Source: Chlamydiales bacterium
Lineage (GTDB): Bacteria; Chlamydiota; Chlamydiia; Chlamydiales; Criblamydiaceae
Length of the DNA: 64,000 nt
Direction: 5' to 3'
Assembly: GCA_024233575.1 (NCBI GenBank)
Contig: JACKPN010000007.1
Coordinates: 1 to 64,000, forward strand
Shown: positions 26,246-35,664 of the stretch, piece after piece
How positions within the stretch are numbered: the stretch's first letter is position 1
Layout of the letters: the number at the start of each line of letters is the position of its first letter
Notes under the pieces: model-generated
Told to the model about the DNA's origin: nothing
Databases searched by the model: none
Seen by the model: the letters and a program-made list of their open reading frames with translations, nothing else
Program-made: the position numbers and the translations under genes

Positions 26246-27713
26246 CCTCTAAAAAGACATTATGATCCTCATCAATCTGTCGTCCATCATCCCAATATCT
26301 CTTAAGCGTTTCATGTGCAAGTTTTTCAGATCCGCTCATACCGAATCCCAAAGTCCCGCATGTTGTTACCGTATTCGTATCGGTGATACTGATCGACGTC
26401 GTCTTTGGCGTTTTTAATCCTAATACCGGTACTTCGCAGTGGGCATAATACCCCGAGCTGAATTCCATCTTCCCTTTAGACAGCCTTCCTGTCACCTTGG
26501 ACAACCCATTGCTGCTAGGGTTGTAGCCGATCAGCAACACCGCGCCGCCGCGGTTTTTCTCGCTGTCTACCCACACCTTTGCCGGCCTTGACAAGCTGAT
26601 CTCAAACTTGCCATTTGCATCACAGCGCCACTCTACATTGTCATTGATCTTGTTCATCAGCGTTATCCACAGATCGGACAGTTTAGCATGCGCCTTATTG
26701 CGGATGTCCCGGCGCATCTTCTCATGCGGATCCGATTGTTTTTCCATTTTTTTTGGCTGAATAAGTACCACTTCTTTGCCATGCAGTTCGATCTTGCCAA
26801 CGTGCAGTTTTTCCAGATCGAAGATCTCATCAGGCTCCTGGTCTGTCAGGTCGGCAACACGTTTCAGTATCTTCAAAGAACGCTTTTGCACTTTTCGCTG
26901 ATATTCATAGTAAGCGCTGATCAGGTTTCTTAACCTATTCGTTTTGCCGTTGATCATCTCTACCGCTTTTTCAACTATCTTCATCTCTGTCTCTAAACTT
27001 TGAAGTTCCTTCTCCAACACCTTTACCGCTGCGGAAGCATCCTTTTCCTTCTTAAGCAATAATGCAACCGGTGCCAGACCTTTCAGTTCCGCAATACGCT
27101 GACGATGCCACATCTTAACGATCACATTGCTTTTCTTCAGGTGGTCCAATTTCACGCGTCCCGCCTCAGCCTTTGCACGTTCCTCTGCAATGTTTTCTTG
27201 TGCTTCCTTAGCTTCTTCCAGCGCGTTTCTTTTCTCTTCAACCTCCGCCTGCTTCGTTGAATACTGCCCATTGAGGCGTTCCATTTCCGCATATTGTTCT
27301 TTGAGGGCATCGCTCCATTGCATTAGCTTATCGCGGTTCTCAGCGAACTTCTCCGACTGTTTGATAAACGCTTGGCTTGTGCGGTATACTTCGTTAATAC
27401 GATTATGGTAGGCAATACTGTAGGCATTAGCGATCTTCACTACCGCAGCGTTGAAGCTCTCGCGGTAGCTTTCCGACACCATTTTAAGCATCATTTCCCA
27501 GATGACCATAGCGATCAACCGGATCTTTTTGATGATCGCTAGGAGGCTTGCTCCTGTATCGACTTCATTGTAGAGGAAATCTTCATCGATGATGATCTCT
27601 TCCGGCATTATCTCCGGATTGTTCATCACCGTTTTGATTGTGTCTGCCATCTTAGGGTAGAAAAGATGACTGTTTTTTTCGTAACGTTCTTCAATCAACA
27701 GGTCGTCACGCAT
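26205..27713 (-). CDS. Hypothetical coiled-coil protein with C-terminal beta-rich domain
   Basis: 502 residues from the ATG at 27711-27713, which has a GGTGA-type ribosome site; a TTG 36 bp upstream is the alternative. Residues about 50-75 form a hydrophobic helix (LLAIIKKIRLIAMVIWEMML). Residues 110-280 are two long coiled-coil stretches, and the last 150 residues are beta-rich with ordered strands (GGAVLLIGYNPSS, KMEFSSGYYAHC). I do not recognise the family. It is convergent with nnr (41 bp overlap) and divergent from the RING gene. The helix-coiled-coil plan is reminiscent of chlamydial effectors and inclusion proteins, but that is only resemblance. Confidence 0.7.
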   Translation of the reverse strand: MRDDLLIEERYEKNSHLFYPKMADTIKTVMNNPEIMPEEIIIDEDFLYNEVDTGASLLAIIKKIRLIAMVIWEMMLKMVSESYRESFNAAVVKIANAYSIAYHNRINEVYRTSQAFIKQSEKFAENRDKLMQWSDALKEQYAEMERLNGQYSTKQAEVEEKRNALEEAKEAQENIAEERAKAEAGRVKLDHLKKSNVIVKMWHRQRIAELKGLAPVALLLKKEKDASAAVKVLEKELQSLETEMKIVEKAVEMINGKTNRLRNLISAYYEYQRKVQKRSLKILKRVADLTDQEPDEIFDLEKLHVGKIELHGKEVVLIQPKKMEKQSDPHEKMRRDIRNKAHAKLSDLWITLMNKINDNVEWRCDANGKFEISLSRPAKVWVDSEKNRGGAVLLIGYNPSSNGLSKVTGRLSKGKMEFSSGYYAHCEVPVLGLKTPKTTSISITDTNTVTTCGTLGFGMSGSEKLAHETLKRYWDDGRQIDEDHNVFLEAKISCEAGLGKNG

Positions 27714-27852
27714 AGCTTCACCATCCTGGTTGCATCTGCATTGTAACAAAAGAAAGTAAAAAATTTATACATGACGTTGTTTTATTTCCGGTTGCAAAAA
27801 AACGGGCAACAAATTTTAATCCCCCTGACTCATAAATGGTTAAGGTGATTTT

Positions 27853-28941
27853 ATGTGGACGATACAGCAATATTTACCGGCGGCATGGGCAGCCTATCTT
27901 TCTCAAGAAGAAGAGGTAGAACCGATGATCGACGATCTTAATGATGATCAAGTACCTGAGTGTCCCCTTTGTGCTTATCCCTTTCAAGCTCCTGATGACC
28001 TTAAACTGCTCTGTGATAGAGGGATAACGCAGTATGACCGTTCAGGGCGCTATCCATGCAAGACCGACGCCTGCACTCATGTGTATTGCATGATATGTAT
28101 GCAGAAGTGGAAAGAACATCATAAAGGATGCCCCATATGCCGCGCCGATATCCATGCGTATAAGCTGATTCCCGACCGTGAAACCATGATAAAAGTCTTG
28201 GAAATGAGGAAATTCATGTTTGGAGATGTTAAAGAGGAGTCCCATGTAGAAGAGGACCTTTTAGTCGAACTCTTCAACGAACCATCGTTTCCTGAAAGCT
28301 ATTTCACCATCTATGATGCATGTGAATGTTTCGCAAACAATCTATCATCTCGCCTTGATATCCATGATCAGGAGATGATCGCCCTTGAAGAAGGGCGTTA
28401 TCGTGATGCTGGGAATCTTGCCCTTGATTTACGCATCAACATGTGCATCTCTCATAGTGTGGGCATCGCTGCACAGTCCGGTGCTATCGCCGGGCAAACT
28501 ACGCTTGCAGCCATATCCATGATGCTTCTGCCATCATCGGTATTAGCTTTTTCCTTTACAACAGTCTATGCTGGCATTGAGTCGATGTTTACTTGCGAAT
28601 GTCCTTTCGACATGATAGGTACCGTCTTCAATTGGGGCATTTGCTATCCTGTCCAATATATCGCTGCAACAAGCATCAACATCCCTGTGCGTACTGCCAA
28701 GCTTGCTAAATACCTGTTATGCTGTCCCGTCAATACTCTTATACCGGAGATCGCCTATTGCTGCGGACAGACAATATGCGATAAATATCTTGAAGAGTCC
28801 CTCGACCTTTGCAATTGCCGTACGTTGGGTTGTACCTTTTGGAAGAACGGCAATGAAAATGTTTGTTACGCCAACAACGACCAGTATCCCGCGATTTTTA
28901 ATCTGCGTTCAGGAAACTTCTGGTGTCGCGAGCTGCTGTAA
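27853..28941 (+). CDS. RING-finger protein; candidate ubiquitin-ligase-like effector
   Basis: 362 residues. Residues 37-96 fit the RING-HC pattern exactly: C37-x2-C40, C74-x-H76, C79-x2-C82 and C93-x2-C96 (CPLC, CTHVYC, MICM, CPICR). The hydrophobic residue after the second Cys and the Trp (QKWKEHHKGCPIC) match E2-binding RINGs. The rest is Cys-rich and contains hydrophobic stretches (about 215-245), so membrane association is possible. RING fingers are eukaryotic and rare in bacteria, where they act as host-directed E3 ligases. No signal peptide, so delivery would need type III or similar secretion. It ends 3 bp before the glycosyltransferase start but is unlikely to share its function. Confidence 0.8.
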   Translation: MWTIQQYLPAAWAAYLSQEEEVEPMIDDLNDDQVPECPLCAYPFQAPDDLKLLCDRGITQYDRSGRYPCKTDACTHVYCMICMQKWKEHHKGCPICRADIHAYKLIPDRETMIKVLEMRKFMFGDVKEESHVEEDLLVELFNEPSFPESYFTIYDACECFANNLSSRLDIHDQEMIALEEGRYRDAGNLALDLRINMCISHSVGIAAQSGAIAGQTTLAAISMMLLPSSVLAFSFTTVYAGIESMFTCECPFDMIGTVFNWGICYPVQYIAATSINIPVRTAKLAKYLLCCPVNTLIPEIAYCCGQTICDKYLEESLDLCNCRTLGCTFWKNGNENVCYANNDQYPAIFNLRSGNFWCRELL

Positions 28942-28943
28942 CT

Positions 28944-30167
28944 ATGCTGCGCATCCTTATCGTCACCACATTTTTCCCTCCGCAGAACTCCATTGCTTCG
29001 CTTAGGCCCCTTTCCTGGGCGAAGTACTGGACCGCTGCCGGTCATGACGTCACGGTACTGACACCTCAACCTGCGCAAGGCTCCAGCTGCAACGTCCTGT
29101 CTGTTCCTGTTTCCTCTTTTGTCTCCGGCATGAAAGAAAACTACCAACGTACTCAGGCCGCACCATCAGCCGCTGCTTCACTGTTCAACCGCTTGCGGCA
29201 GCGCTATGGCATCTTCAATGCCTGCCGTTTTCCCGATCTTACGGAGTTGTGGGTTTCTGCCGCCCTCGATGCTGCACGCGCGCAGCCTTCTTGGGATCTT
29301 GTTGTCAGCACTTCCGGTCCCTACACAACGCACCGTATCGCCTCTAAGCTGAAGTACGAGCGCCGTGCTGCCCGATGGGTTGCCGACTACCGTGACCTTT
29401 GGAGTGACAACCATATTTTTCCCGGACTGTTTCCTTTCAACTACTATGAGCCCTTTTTAGAGCGACGTTTGCTGCGCAACGCCGATTGCCTGACTACCGT
29501 CAGCGATCCGCTTGCCGCTACCCTTCGCCGCCGCCATCCCGGTAAGAACATCGCCGTTATCGAGAACGGCTTCGACCCTGACGATCTTGCCAACCTGTCA
29601 GGGGAGCGTTCCTTGCCTGACGACGGCATCTTCCGCATCGTCTATACAGGCACTTTCTATCCCCGCAGCACCGACCCCGAGCCCCTTTTCCGTGCCATCC
29701 GCTCTCTTCCCGATATCCTTCGCAACCGCCTTGAAGTTCTTTTCTTCGGCCCTCCCAGCGCAGAGCTTGCATCCCTCATTGAAAAGCATCATGTCGGCAG
29801 ATGGGTAAAACAGCACGGTTTCGTCTCGCGCGAGAATGCCCTCCGCCTCCAGCGCGACGCCCACGCCCTGCTGTTCCTTCCATGGAAAGATAGCGACGGC
29901 ATCCTCACAGGAAAAATTTTCGAGTATCTCTATTCCCGCACGCCCATCATCGCCGTAGGCGCTTCTAGTGACGATACAGTCAAGCGCCTCATTAGCGACA
30001 ACGGCGCTGGCAACGCTTTCCATAATCAAGAAATTCTGTTATGTTTTTTACAGCAGCAGCTGTTGAAGCCGACGAAAGCGTCGACGCAGGTTACACCCCG
30101 GCTTCTTGACCGTTACAATAGAAAACAGCTGGCAGAACAGTTTCTCACAATGGCATACCTCGAATGA
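28944..30167 (+). CDS. Glycosyltransferase family 4
   Basis: About 407 residues from the ATG at 28944, which begins MLRILIVTTFFPPQNSIAS, the N-terminal strand and loop of GT-B enzymes. An upstream ATG at 28923 would overlap the RING gene and adds nothing. The C-terminal half has ENGFDPDDL, IVYTGTFYPRST and the donor-site region GKIFEYLYSRTPIIAVG. It is the first gene of a coupled three-gene cluster (the next start overlaps its stop by 4 bp). It probably adds a sugar to a surface polysaccharide or O-antigen; donor and acceptor unknown. Confidence 0.9.
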   Translation: MLRILIVTTFFPPQNSIASLRPLSWAKYWTAAGHDVTVLTPQPAQGSSCNVLSVPVSSFVSGMKENYQRTQAAPSAAASLFNRLRQRYGIFNACRFPDLTELWVSAALDAARAQPSWDLVVSTSGPYTTHRIASKLKYERRAARWVADYRDLWSDNHIFPGLFPFNYYEPFLERRLLRNADCLTTVSDPLAATLRRRHPGKNIAVIENGFDPDDLANLSGERSLPDDGIFRIVYTGTFYPRSTDPEPLFRAIRSLPDILRNRLEVLFFGPPSAELASLIEKHHVGRWVKQHGFVSRENALRLQRDAHALLFLPWKDSDGILTGKIFEYLYSRTPIIAVGASSDDTVKRLISDNGAGNAFHNQEILLCFLQQQLLKPTKASTQVTPRLLDRYNRKQLAEQFLTMAYLE

Positions 30168-31012
30168 CTAAACCCACCGCGAATACAGCAATCATCATCG
30201 TCGCCTTTAACAGCGAGCGTTGTCTTCCCAAGGCCATGCACGCCATCGCCACCCAGACTGTCGCTCCCAGACAGGTTATCATCGTCGATGCCGGCTCCCA
30301 TGACACGCGCTATCTCGATAAGTACTGTTCGCCTACGACCGCCATTGTTAAACCTGGCAGTGCCTTAGGCTTTTGCCAAGCCAACAACATCGGTTACCAG
30401 CATGTCGCCTCCGACTGCGATTACATTCTTTTGCTTAACCCTGACGCTTTCCTCAGTGAGACTTTTCTCGAACGTGCCGTGGCCCATTTTGAAGACCCCA
30501 GTTATTGGGAGTGCGGCGCCCTTACCGGTATGGCTTTAGGCTATGATCTCGATAATGACATTCCTACCGGAACTTATGACTCCACCGGTGTTTTCCATAC
30601 CTGGTATGGCCGGTGGTATGACCGCGGACAAGGTGAGTCAATCGCCGAAGGCCGTTACAGCGCCCCTGAGGCCATACCCGCCATCACCGGCGCCCTTTTC
30701 TTCATTCGTAAGGAAGCTCTAGACTCCATTCTATATCCTGGTCGGAACCTCTTCGATCCCTCTTTTTTCATGTATAAAGAAGATATCGACCTATCGCTGC
30801 GTCTTAGGAATCACCGTTGGACCCTTTATTATTTTCCCGACCTCGTAGCCCATCACTGCCGCGGATGGGACACAGACCGCAGCGCCATGTCCCGCAGTGC
30901 GCGCGTTTCCTCTGCTCGCAATGAGCTCTGGATCCATCGTCGTGAACGGAAAGTTGTGCCTACCCTCTATTCCCTCGCGAAGTACGCCGCAGTCAAATGG
31001 TTTGATCAATGA
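30164..31012 (+). CDS. Glycosyltransferase family 2 (rhamnosyltransferase-like)
   Basis: 282 residues. GT-A fold signatures are IIVAFNSERCLPKAM, VIIVDAGSHD (nucleotide-binding Asp), ILLLNPDAFLS (DxD-type position) and FFMYKEDIDLSLRLR, a motif common in rhamnosyltransferase-like GT2 enzymes. Start and stop overlap its neighbours by 4 bp each, so it is translated as one unit with them. Likely builds an O-antigen or capsular repeat in the cytoplasm. Confidence 0.9.
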   Translation: MTKPTANTAIIIVAFNSERCLPKAMHAIATQTVAPRQVIIVDAGSHDTRYLDKYCSPTTAIVKPGSALGFCQANNIGYQHVASDCDYILLLNPDAFLSETFLERAVAHFEDPSYWECGALTGMALGYDLDNDIPTGTYDSTGVFHTWYGRWYDRGQGESIAEGRYSAPEAIPAITGALFFIRKEALDSILYPGRNLFDPSFFMYKEDIDLSLRLRNHRWTLYYFPDLVAHHCRGWDTDRSAMSRSARVSSARNELWIHRRERKVVPTLYSLAKYAAVKWFDQ

Positions 31013-32370
31013 GCGCCTTTGTAGGCATATCAACACAAAGAGGCGTGGGAGGAGTTCGTTATCTCGACCATTTTCTTTCCCTTGCCATCCTTATGGTTAC
31101 CATTCCACTTCTTTTTCTTCCCAAGGTCAACCTCATCGCTCTTGGCAGTCAGGAGACCGCAGGCATCCGCATCGACGACATCATTCTCCTTGCCGTCAGC
31201 CTCATTATTGTTTGGGCACGTTTTGCCTACCGCCGCCAACCCTTTCCTGAAGAGAAGTGGTTTTTTAGTCTCGTTGTACTCTCTTTCTTCTCTTTCGCCA
31301 TCAACTATCTCTTCAGCGTCCTTGGCATGCTCCACGCTTCTGCCAATATCCTTTACTGCTGCCGCCTCATCGAGTATTTTTCCTTTTTCTATATCGGTAT
31401 CATTGCTGCCCCCTACCTCACGCTTCACCGCCTTCTCTCAGTTTTTCTTTTCTTTAACGCCCTTGTCATGGTTCTTCAGTGGCTAGGAATCATCGGGGAG
31501 TTTTCTGTTGAGGGGTATCATGCGTACAGCACCACCCGTCTTTCCGGTATTGCCTCCTTTCCATCGGAGATGGGCTGCCTCATCACCATGGTGTTTGGCT
31601 ATCTTGTTTTCACTGACGCTCCCTCTTCACCCTACTTACGTTTACTCCCGCGCGCTCTCGCTCTTTTTTTTCGCAAGACAGCGATATACTGGTTCTTTTT
31701 TTTCTGCGCTCTCCTCGTCATCAAGACAGGAGCCCGTATCGCCATTGCCGCCCTTGTTGCCGTTATGGCTGTACGTGTGCGCCAAGAGTTCCGTTCCCGA
31801 GATCGTTTTTCCGTCATTTGCGCTTTTCTTTTCAGTATGATTGGTTGCCTTGTTGTCGCTATCACTATCGTCAATGTTGACGGCCTCGTCGAGCGCAGCA
31901 AAGAGCTTCTGTCAATGCGTAACCTCGACCTCATTACCACTGTTTGGGAACGCATCAGCCTTGATTACGACCCCAATGGACGTGAGAGTGTTGCCTTTTC
32001 CGGTAACCAGGATATGAGCTGGTGGATACGCATCCACAAGTGGGTATATTCTTTGAAGATGTACCTATTGCACCCTTTTACCTATTTGCAGGGCGTAGGT
32101 CCTGGCTTTGGCCTTGCTGCTGTTGACGGTGGATATATAAGGATTCTTACTGAGTATGGCCTTATTGGGAGCCTGTTGTTTTTCCGATTTTTTTCCTGTC
32201 TTTGGCGACGATCCCGTTCTTTGCGTTGGATGCTCATCCCTTTGCTTATTAACATGGTTTTTTTCGACGCATATCTTGCGTACAAGCCCATGAGTTTGCT
32301 GTTCATCGCCACAGGGATGGTCCTTTACGACCAGCGAGCGTTATCGGAAGCTGGAAAAGAAGTATTGTGA
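31009..32370 (+). CDS. O-antigen polymerase/ligase-like membrane protein (Wzy/WaaL family)
   Basis: 453 residues with about ten transmembrane segments and a large periplasmic loop (about residues 275-360). The family's characteristic GVGPGFGLAAVDGGYIRIL precedes the last membrane helices (polymerases and ligases share G-G-x-H/Y..E-x-G near here: ILTEYGLIGSLLFF). It is the last gene of the glycosyltransferase cluster. It would polymerise or ligate the undecaprenol-linked glycan on the periplasmic side; sequence alone does not separate the two. A hairpin follows 10 bp after the stop. Confidence 0.85.
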   Translation: MSAFVGISTQRGVGGVRYLDHFLSLAILMVTIPLLFLPKVNLIALGSQETAGIRIDDIILLAVSLIIVWARFAYRRQPFPEEKWFFSLVVLSFFSFAINYLFSVLGMLHASANILYCCRLIEYFSFFYIGIIAAPYLTLHRLLSVFLFFNALVMVLQWLGIIGEFSVEGYHAYSTTRLSGIASFPSEMGCLITMVFGYLVFTDAPSSPYLRLLPRALALFFRKTAIYWFFFFCALLVIKTGARIAIAALVAVMAVRVRQEFRSRDRFSVICAFLFSMIGCLVVAITIVNVDGLVERSKELLSMRNLDLITTVWERISLDYDPNGRESVAFSGNQDMSWWIRIHKWVYSLKMYLLHPFTYLQGVGPGFGLAAVDGGYIRILTEYGLIGSLLFFRFFSCLWRRSRSLRWMLIPLLINMVFFDAYLAYKPMSLLFIATGMVLYDQRALSEAGKEVL

Positions 32371-32380
32371 ATAGTAAAAA

Positions 32381-32403
32381 GGCCGAAGTTGTTCACTTCG
32401 GCC
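32381..32403 (-). terminator. Rho-independent terminator (9-bp stem) for the 225-residue gene
   Basis: GGCCGAAGT-TGTTC-ACTTCGGCC. On the minus strand the hairpin is followed by TTTTTACT, so it terminates the minus-strand hypothetical gene. On the plus strand no U-tract follows, though it may still slow transcription from the wzy-like gene. Confidence 0.85.
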
Positions 32404-32435
32404 ATGATCAGAATTAATTTCTCGAAAGATCTTGT

Positions 32436-33047
32436 TTACTCGTCATTAATTAAAAACAATAAATCATCAATATCAAGACATGAATTATCCATTTCACTTA
32501 TTTCTTCTAAGTTGGATCTGTACGAAGAAGGTACATCAATGAACGAAAGGTTAAATCGTTTTTCGTGGTGGAAAATTGGAGCCACAGATGCGCCATTATC
32601 TGATATCACTACGCTATCATCTGATGAATCACTCCACTCCAGAGTAAACGCTACATCGTCAGTTGTAAGGCGATTTTCGTTGACCCCTTTTTTTATTAGA
32701 AATTGATACGCTTCGTGATCTTCCTTTTTGTTTACAAAAGCAGCGCGGAAGGGGGCAGTGATGAGGCGGATAGGCAGAGTTAAAAGATCTAGAGCTAGTG
32801 CACCGAGAACCGCGAATATTCTAGCTGCGATATGATCGACGTTAATAGCATGGTTAACGACAGTGGGAAGGAAGAAATCTCTTGAGAAGTTTTTCCAATT
32901 ATTTGTTCTAACCGGGATTAAGGTAGCGACAAACCAGTTGATTGTTTTTGTTTTAGCTTTTTTTACAAATTCTTCAAATTCATCATCATTGAAGTATAAA
33001 TATGTAGTATTTCCAAATTGTTCTGTTACAGTTGAAGGGGTTGTCAT
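32436..33047 (-). CDS. Hypothetical protein with central hydrophobic segment (paralogue of the following pseudogene)
   Basis: About 203 residues from the ATG at 33047 (MTTPSTVTEQF); an in-frame ATG at 33113 adds 22 residues of doubtful coding quality. The middle has a membrane-helix-like stretch (ARIFAVLGALALDLLTLPIRLITAPFRAAF split over a hydrophobic core), flanked by NWFVATLIPVRTNNWKNFSRDFF. The C-terminus is acidic and Ser-rich. Its paralogue starts 1.2 kb upstream on the same strand and is interrupted. I do not recognise the family; it looks like a lineage-specific membrane-associated family of environmental chlamydiae. A strong terminator follows. Confidence 0.7.
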   Translation of the reverse strand: MTTPSTVTEQFGNTTYLYFNDDEFEEFVKKAKTKTINWFVATLIPVRTNNWKNFSRDFFLPTVVNHAINVDHIAARIFAVLGALALDLLTLPIRLITAPFRAAFVNKKEDHEAYQFLIKKGVNENRLTTDDVAFTLEWSDSSDDSVVISDNGASVAPIFHHEKRFNLSFIDVPSSYRSNLEEISEMDNSCLDIDDLLFLINDE

Positions 33048-33312
33048 TGCTTTTCTTTTATTTAAAAAGTGATAATATTGATAGATTTTATAGTTTTCAG
33101 AAATTAATATCAATTAAAAGTAATGTCGATATAAATTTATTGTAAACTTAAAAATCTAATTAATAATCATGCAGGATTAGAAGTTCAACAGATTTGTTAA
33201 ACCCACGCCCGCATACAAGCTTATGAATAACAAGGATAATCTCGATTGAAAAAATAATAAGAATGTTGCGATATGTGTTGCTTATAACAAAAAATGTTAT
33301 GAATCAAAAAAA

Positions 33313-33334
33313 GGCCGAAGTTGTCTCTTCGGCC
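33313..33334 (-). terminator. Rho-independent terminator of the interrupted paralogue
   Basis: GGCCGAAG-6 nt-CTTCGGCC, followed on the minus strand by TTTTTTTGATTC. Its stem is nearly identical to the terminator at 32381-32403, so the terminator was duplicated together with the gene. Confidence 0.85.
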
Positions 33335-33385
33335 CGCATGTTCATTTAAGGATTTACCTTAGGGTGATGTTTGAGAAAAAGTAAA

Positions 33386-34261
33386 TTAATATCCTAGGAC
33401 AAATGTACTTTTATTGTTATCACGATCAGTTTTTTCAAAAATGTATTTGATGTCATCATCCGTCATGTTTTGTTCATTTTTAGCTTCATTATAGCATTTA
33501 TTCAAGACTTGTTTGAATTGATCCTCTGTAATTACAGCGTTAGAAAAAAGTTGAATGGTCTTTTTATTAACAGTTGTGTTTTGATTGTTAGAGCTAACGG
33601 TGATTTTTATCTCATTTGCGTTTTTCAATAAATTAATCGGTACATTAATTATTGAAATTATTGAATCAATATACTCATTGTTTTCGACTTTTTCAACTAT
33701 CAGACTTTCGCATGTTTCTTCAACTAGATTTGAATTATAAGTAGATGGTGCTGCGATAAATGAAAGGTCAAATTGTTTACAGTGTTGCATAGTCGGTGCG
33801 TACATTTCATTGTTGTTCATTATTATGAAAATTTCGTTAGATGGAGAATACTTAATTAACTCAATTTTTACATCATCCGTTATAATGATGTTGTCATCAA
33901 TTCCATTAAATAGTAATTTATACAATTCGTGATCTTCTTTTTTGTCTGCAAAAGCTGCGCGGAATGGAGCAGTTAAAAAACGGATAGGGAGCGTTACTAG
34001 ATCTAGGGCTAGAGCGCCCAGAACGGCGAATACTCTTGCGGCGGCATGATCGACTTTAACAGCATGGTTGACCACAGTAGGGAGAAAAAAATCTTTAGAG
34101 AAATTTTTCCAATTATTAGTTCGAACAGGAATTATAGTGGCAGTAAACCAGTTTATAGTCTTTGTTTTAGCTTTTTCTTCAATTTAATAATATTTACTAT
34201 CATCCAATTCGAATGATCTTTGTTTTCCCGAACTTTCTGTAGTACGCAAATAATTAATCAT
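33386..34261 (-). pseudogene. Paralogue of the 225-residue protein with an in-frame stop codon
   Basis: Reading from the ATG at 34259-34261 gives 25 codons (MINYLRTTESSGKQRSFELD...SKYY) and then TAA at 34184-34186. In the same frame the sequence continues IEEKAKTKTINWF..IPVRTNNWKNFSKDFFLP, closely matching the intact paralogue, to the stop at 33386. A GTG at 34075 could start a shortened 229-residue product lacking the conserved N-terminal part. Its C-terminal half diverges from the paralogue. One base change (TAA to a sense codon) would restore about 291 residues. It could be a recent pseudogene, a sequencing error or a truncated functional gene. Confidence 0.75.
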
Positions 34262-34896
34262 TTATTCATCCTCTTTTTAATGGTTAATTTGATTACTGCT
34301 TTATTGTATAATGTAAGGGAATTGTTTGGTGTAAAATTTAATAAATCTTTACATACATAAAGAAAAAGGAAGAAATTTGAAGCTTAGACGTTATAAATGG
34401 TCGAAAATGCTCCTTTAAATCAGAATAGCTATCTTTTTTCTCATAAAAATCGGATTTTATTCCATAATGGGCAGTCCTAAGCATGTAAAACTGATATTTA
34501 CTCGCAATGGAGCCAATAGTCGTCACCAACAGGGTCCATATTTAAACATTTTGGTTGTCATCTCGTTGTTTGGCATACCTATTGATTTTCTTGCTTCGCA
34601 TTTATATAGCATGAAGTGTTTAGAACCACCCCTGTTTGGTGGTATTTCTAGACATTGAGTGTTTACCCCTTTTTGTCATTAATCGATTCCTTCGTCACCA
34701 CTGGTGATCTGTTGGCATTGCTGCGATTAGCCTAATTCTTCGAATTGTGTCTAGGTCGAGGAAGATTCAGAGCATTTGTCGTTTTCTTTAGAGTTGATGA
34801 ACCATCCTTTAGTGAGTTTTTTTGATCCATGACTTGCGCACAAGCTCATGAGTTTGTTACTCTCACCACGTATAATGATTTAAAACGCAAAGGCAT
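34262..34896. other. Intergenic region with a MITE-like inverted repeat
   Basis: About 635 bp without a convincing gene; open frames at 34338-34529 and 34467-34658 lack ribosome sites and coding character. GGGCAGTCCTAAGCATGT (from 34468) and the roughly inverted GTGTTTAGAACCACCCC (about 34615-34632) resemble the ends of the element at 36028-36109. A TCACCACTGGTGA palindrome lies near 34694. Confidence 0.5.
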
Positions 34897-34899
34897 GTG

Positions 34900-35664
34900 A
34901 TGAATAGTTTAAGATTGTTGAGCCTCATTACTCCCCGTTCATCGATTTGTTCACTCGCTTTCCAAAGCAGTGCAAAGCAAGCTCCATTAACCAGGCTCTT
35001 TAGCCTACGTTGTTGCCGTAAGTTTTCCCAGCGCGAGCCTGAAGAGAAAATGAACTTTGGTACTCAGCAGAAGTTCACCAATACTCGTGGTATGCCAAAC
35101 AACATGGGGAAGCTTTTTTCTAAGTTTGTCATTAAACAAGAACAACTTTCGCCACTTGAGTCTCAGGAGTTGGCCTTTCAAGCTATTGTTGAAGGCGAAT
35201 TTGATACGCTCAAGTATCTTGTTAAGAACGGCTATGTTCGTGCCGATCTCATTATTGACCGAGGTAGGAATATCAATACCGGTTTTCTTCATGAACCTCT
35301 TTATGAAGTATCGCTCATCACATGGATTGCCGCTAATGATAAGCTTTGTTTTCGCAAGGCGATTAATATGATTGAGTATTTACGCAGTCATGGAGCGTCA
35401 CTTACGGCCCTTGAGAGAATAGACTTGCCTTATCTCGGCTCTGACGGTCGCATTACCTATAAACGCGTGCAGAAGACCGTTATTGCTAACAGCATGTTAT
35501 TAGCTGCTGCCAAGAATAATCTTCCTCTTCTCAAGTATTTTGGAAGAAGGGTTACTTTTTTCGACATGCCATCCTCCCAATTCAAACTGGAAACGTATTC
35601 TGAGGAAGTTTCCGATTACTTAAAGAAGCTTTTTGTTGAATTAATGGAGGAGCAACTTGGGTGA
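34900..35664 (+). CDS. Ankyrin-like protein with a mitochondrial-presequence-like N-terminus
   Basis: 254 residues from the ATG at 34900 (a GTG directly before it is possible). The first 45 residues contain six Arg, two Lys and many Ser/Leu but no acidic residue (NSLRLLSLITPRSSICSLAF...LTRLFSLRCCRKFSQR), like a mitochondrial transit peptide. Residues about 85-215 contain degenerate ankyrin-type helices (ELAFQAIVEGEFDTLKYLVKNG, SMLLAAAKNNLPLLKYFG). An internal ATG (MNFGTQQ) would remove the leader. Ankyrin proteins of amoeba-associated bacteria are often effectors, so delivery to host mitochondria is a testable idea. No close neighbour in operon except the small downstream frames. Confidence 0.65.
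   Translation: MNSLRLLSLITPRSSICSLAFQSSAKQAPLTRLFSLRCCRKFSQREPEEKMNFGTQQKFTNTRGMPNNMGKLFSKFVIKQEQLSPLESQELAFQAIVEGEFDTLKYLVKNGYVRADLIIDRGRNINTGFLHEPLYEVSLITWIAANDKLCFRKAINMIEYLRSHGASLTALERIDLPYLGSDGRITYKRVQKTVIANSMLLAAAKNNLPLLKYFGRRVTFFDMPSSQFKLETYSEEVSDYLKKLFVELMEEQLG

Noticed and set aside
28923..28943. Glycosyltransferase start at 28923
   Set aside because: The seven extra codons lie within the RING gene; the ATG at 28944 directly precedes the conserved first strand.
34467..34658. 63-codon plus-strand frame
   Set aside because: No ribosome site, overlaps a MITE-like repeat end, and no sensible protein features.
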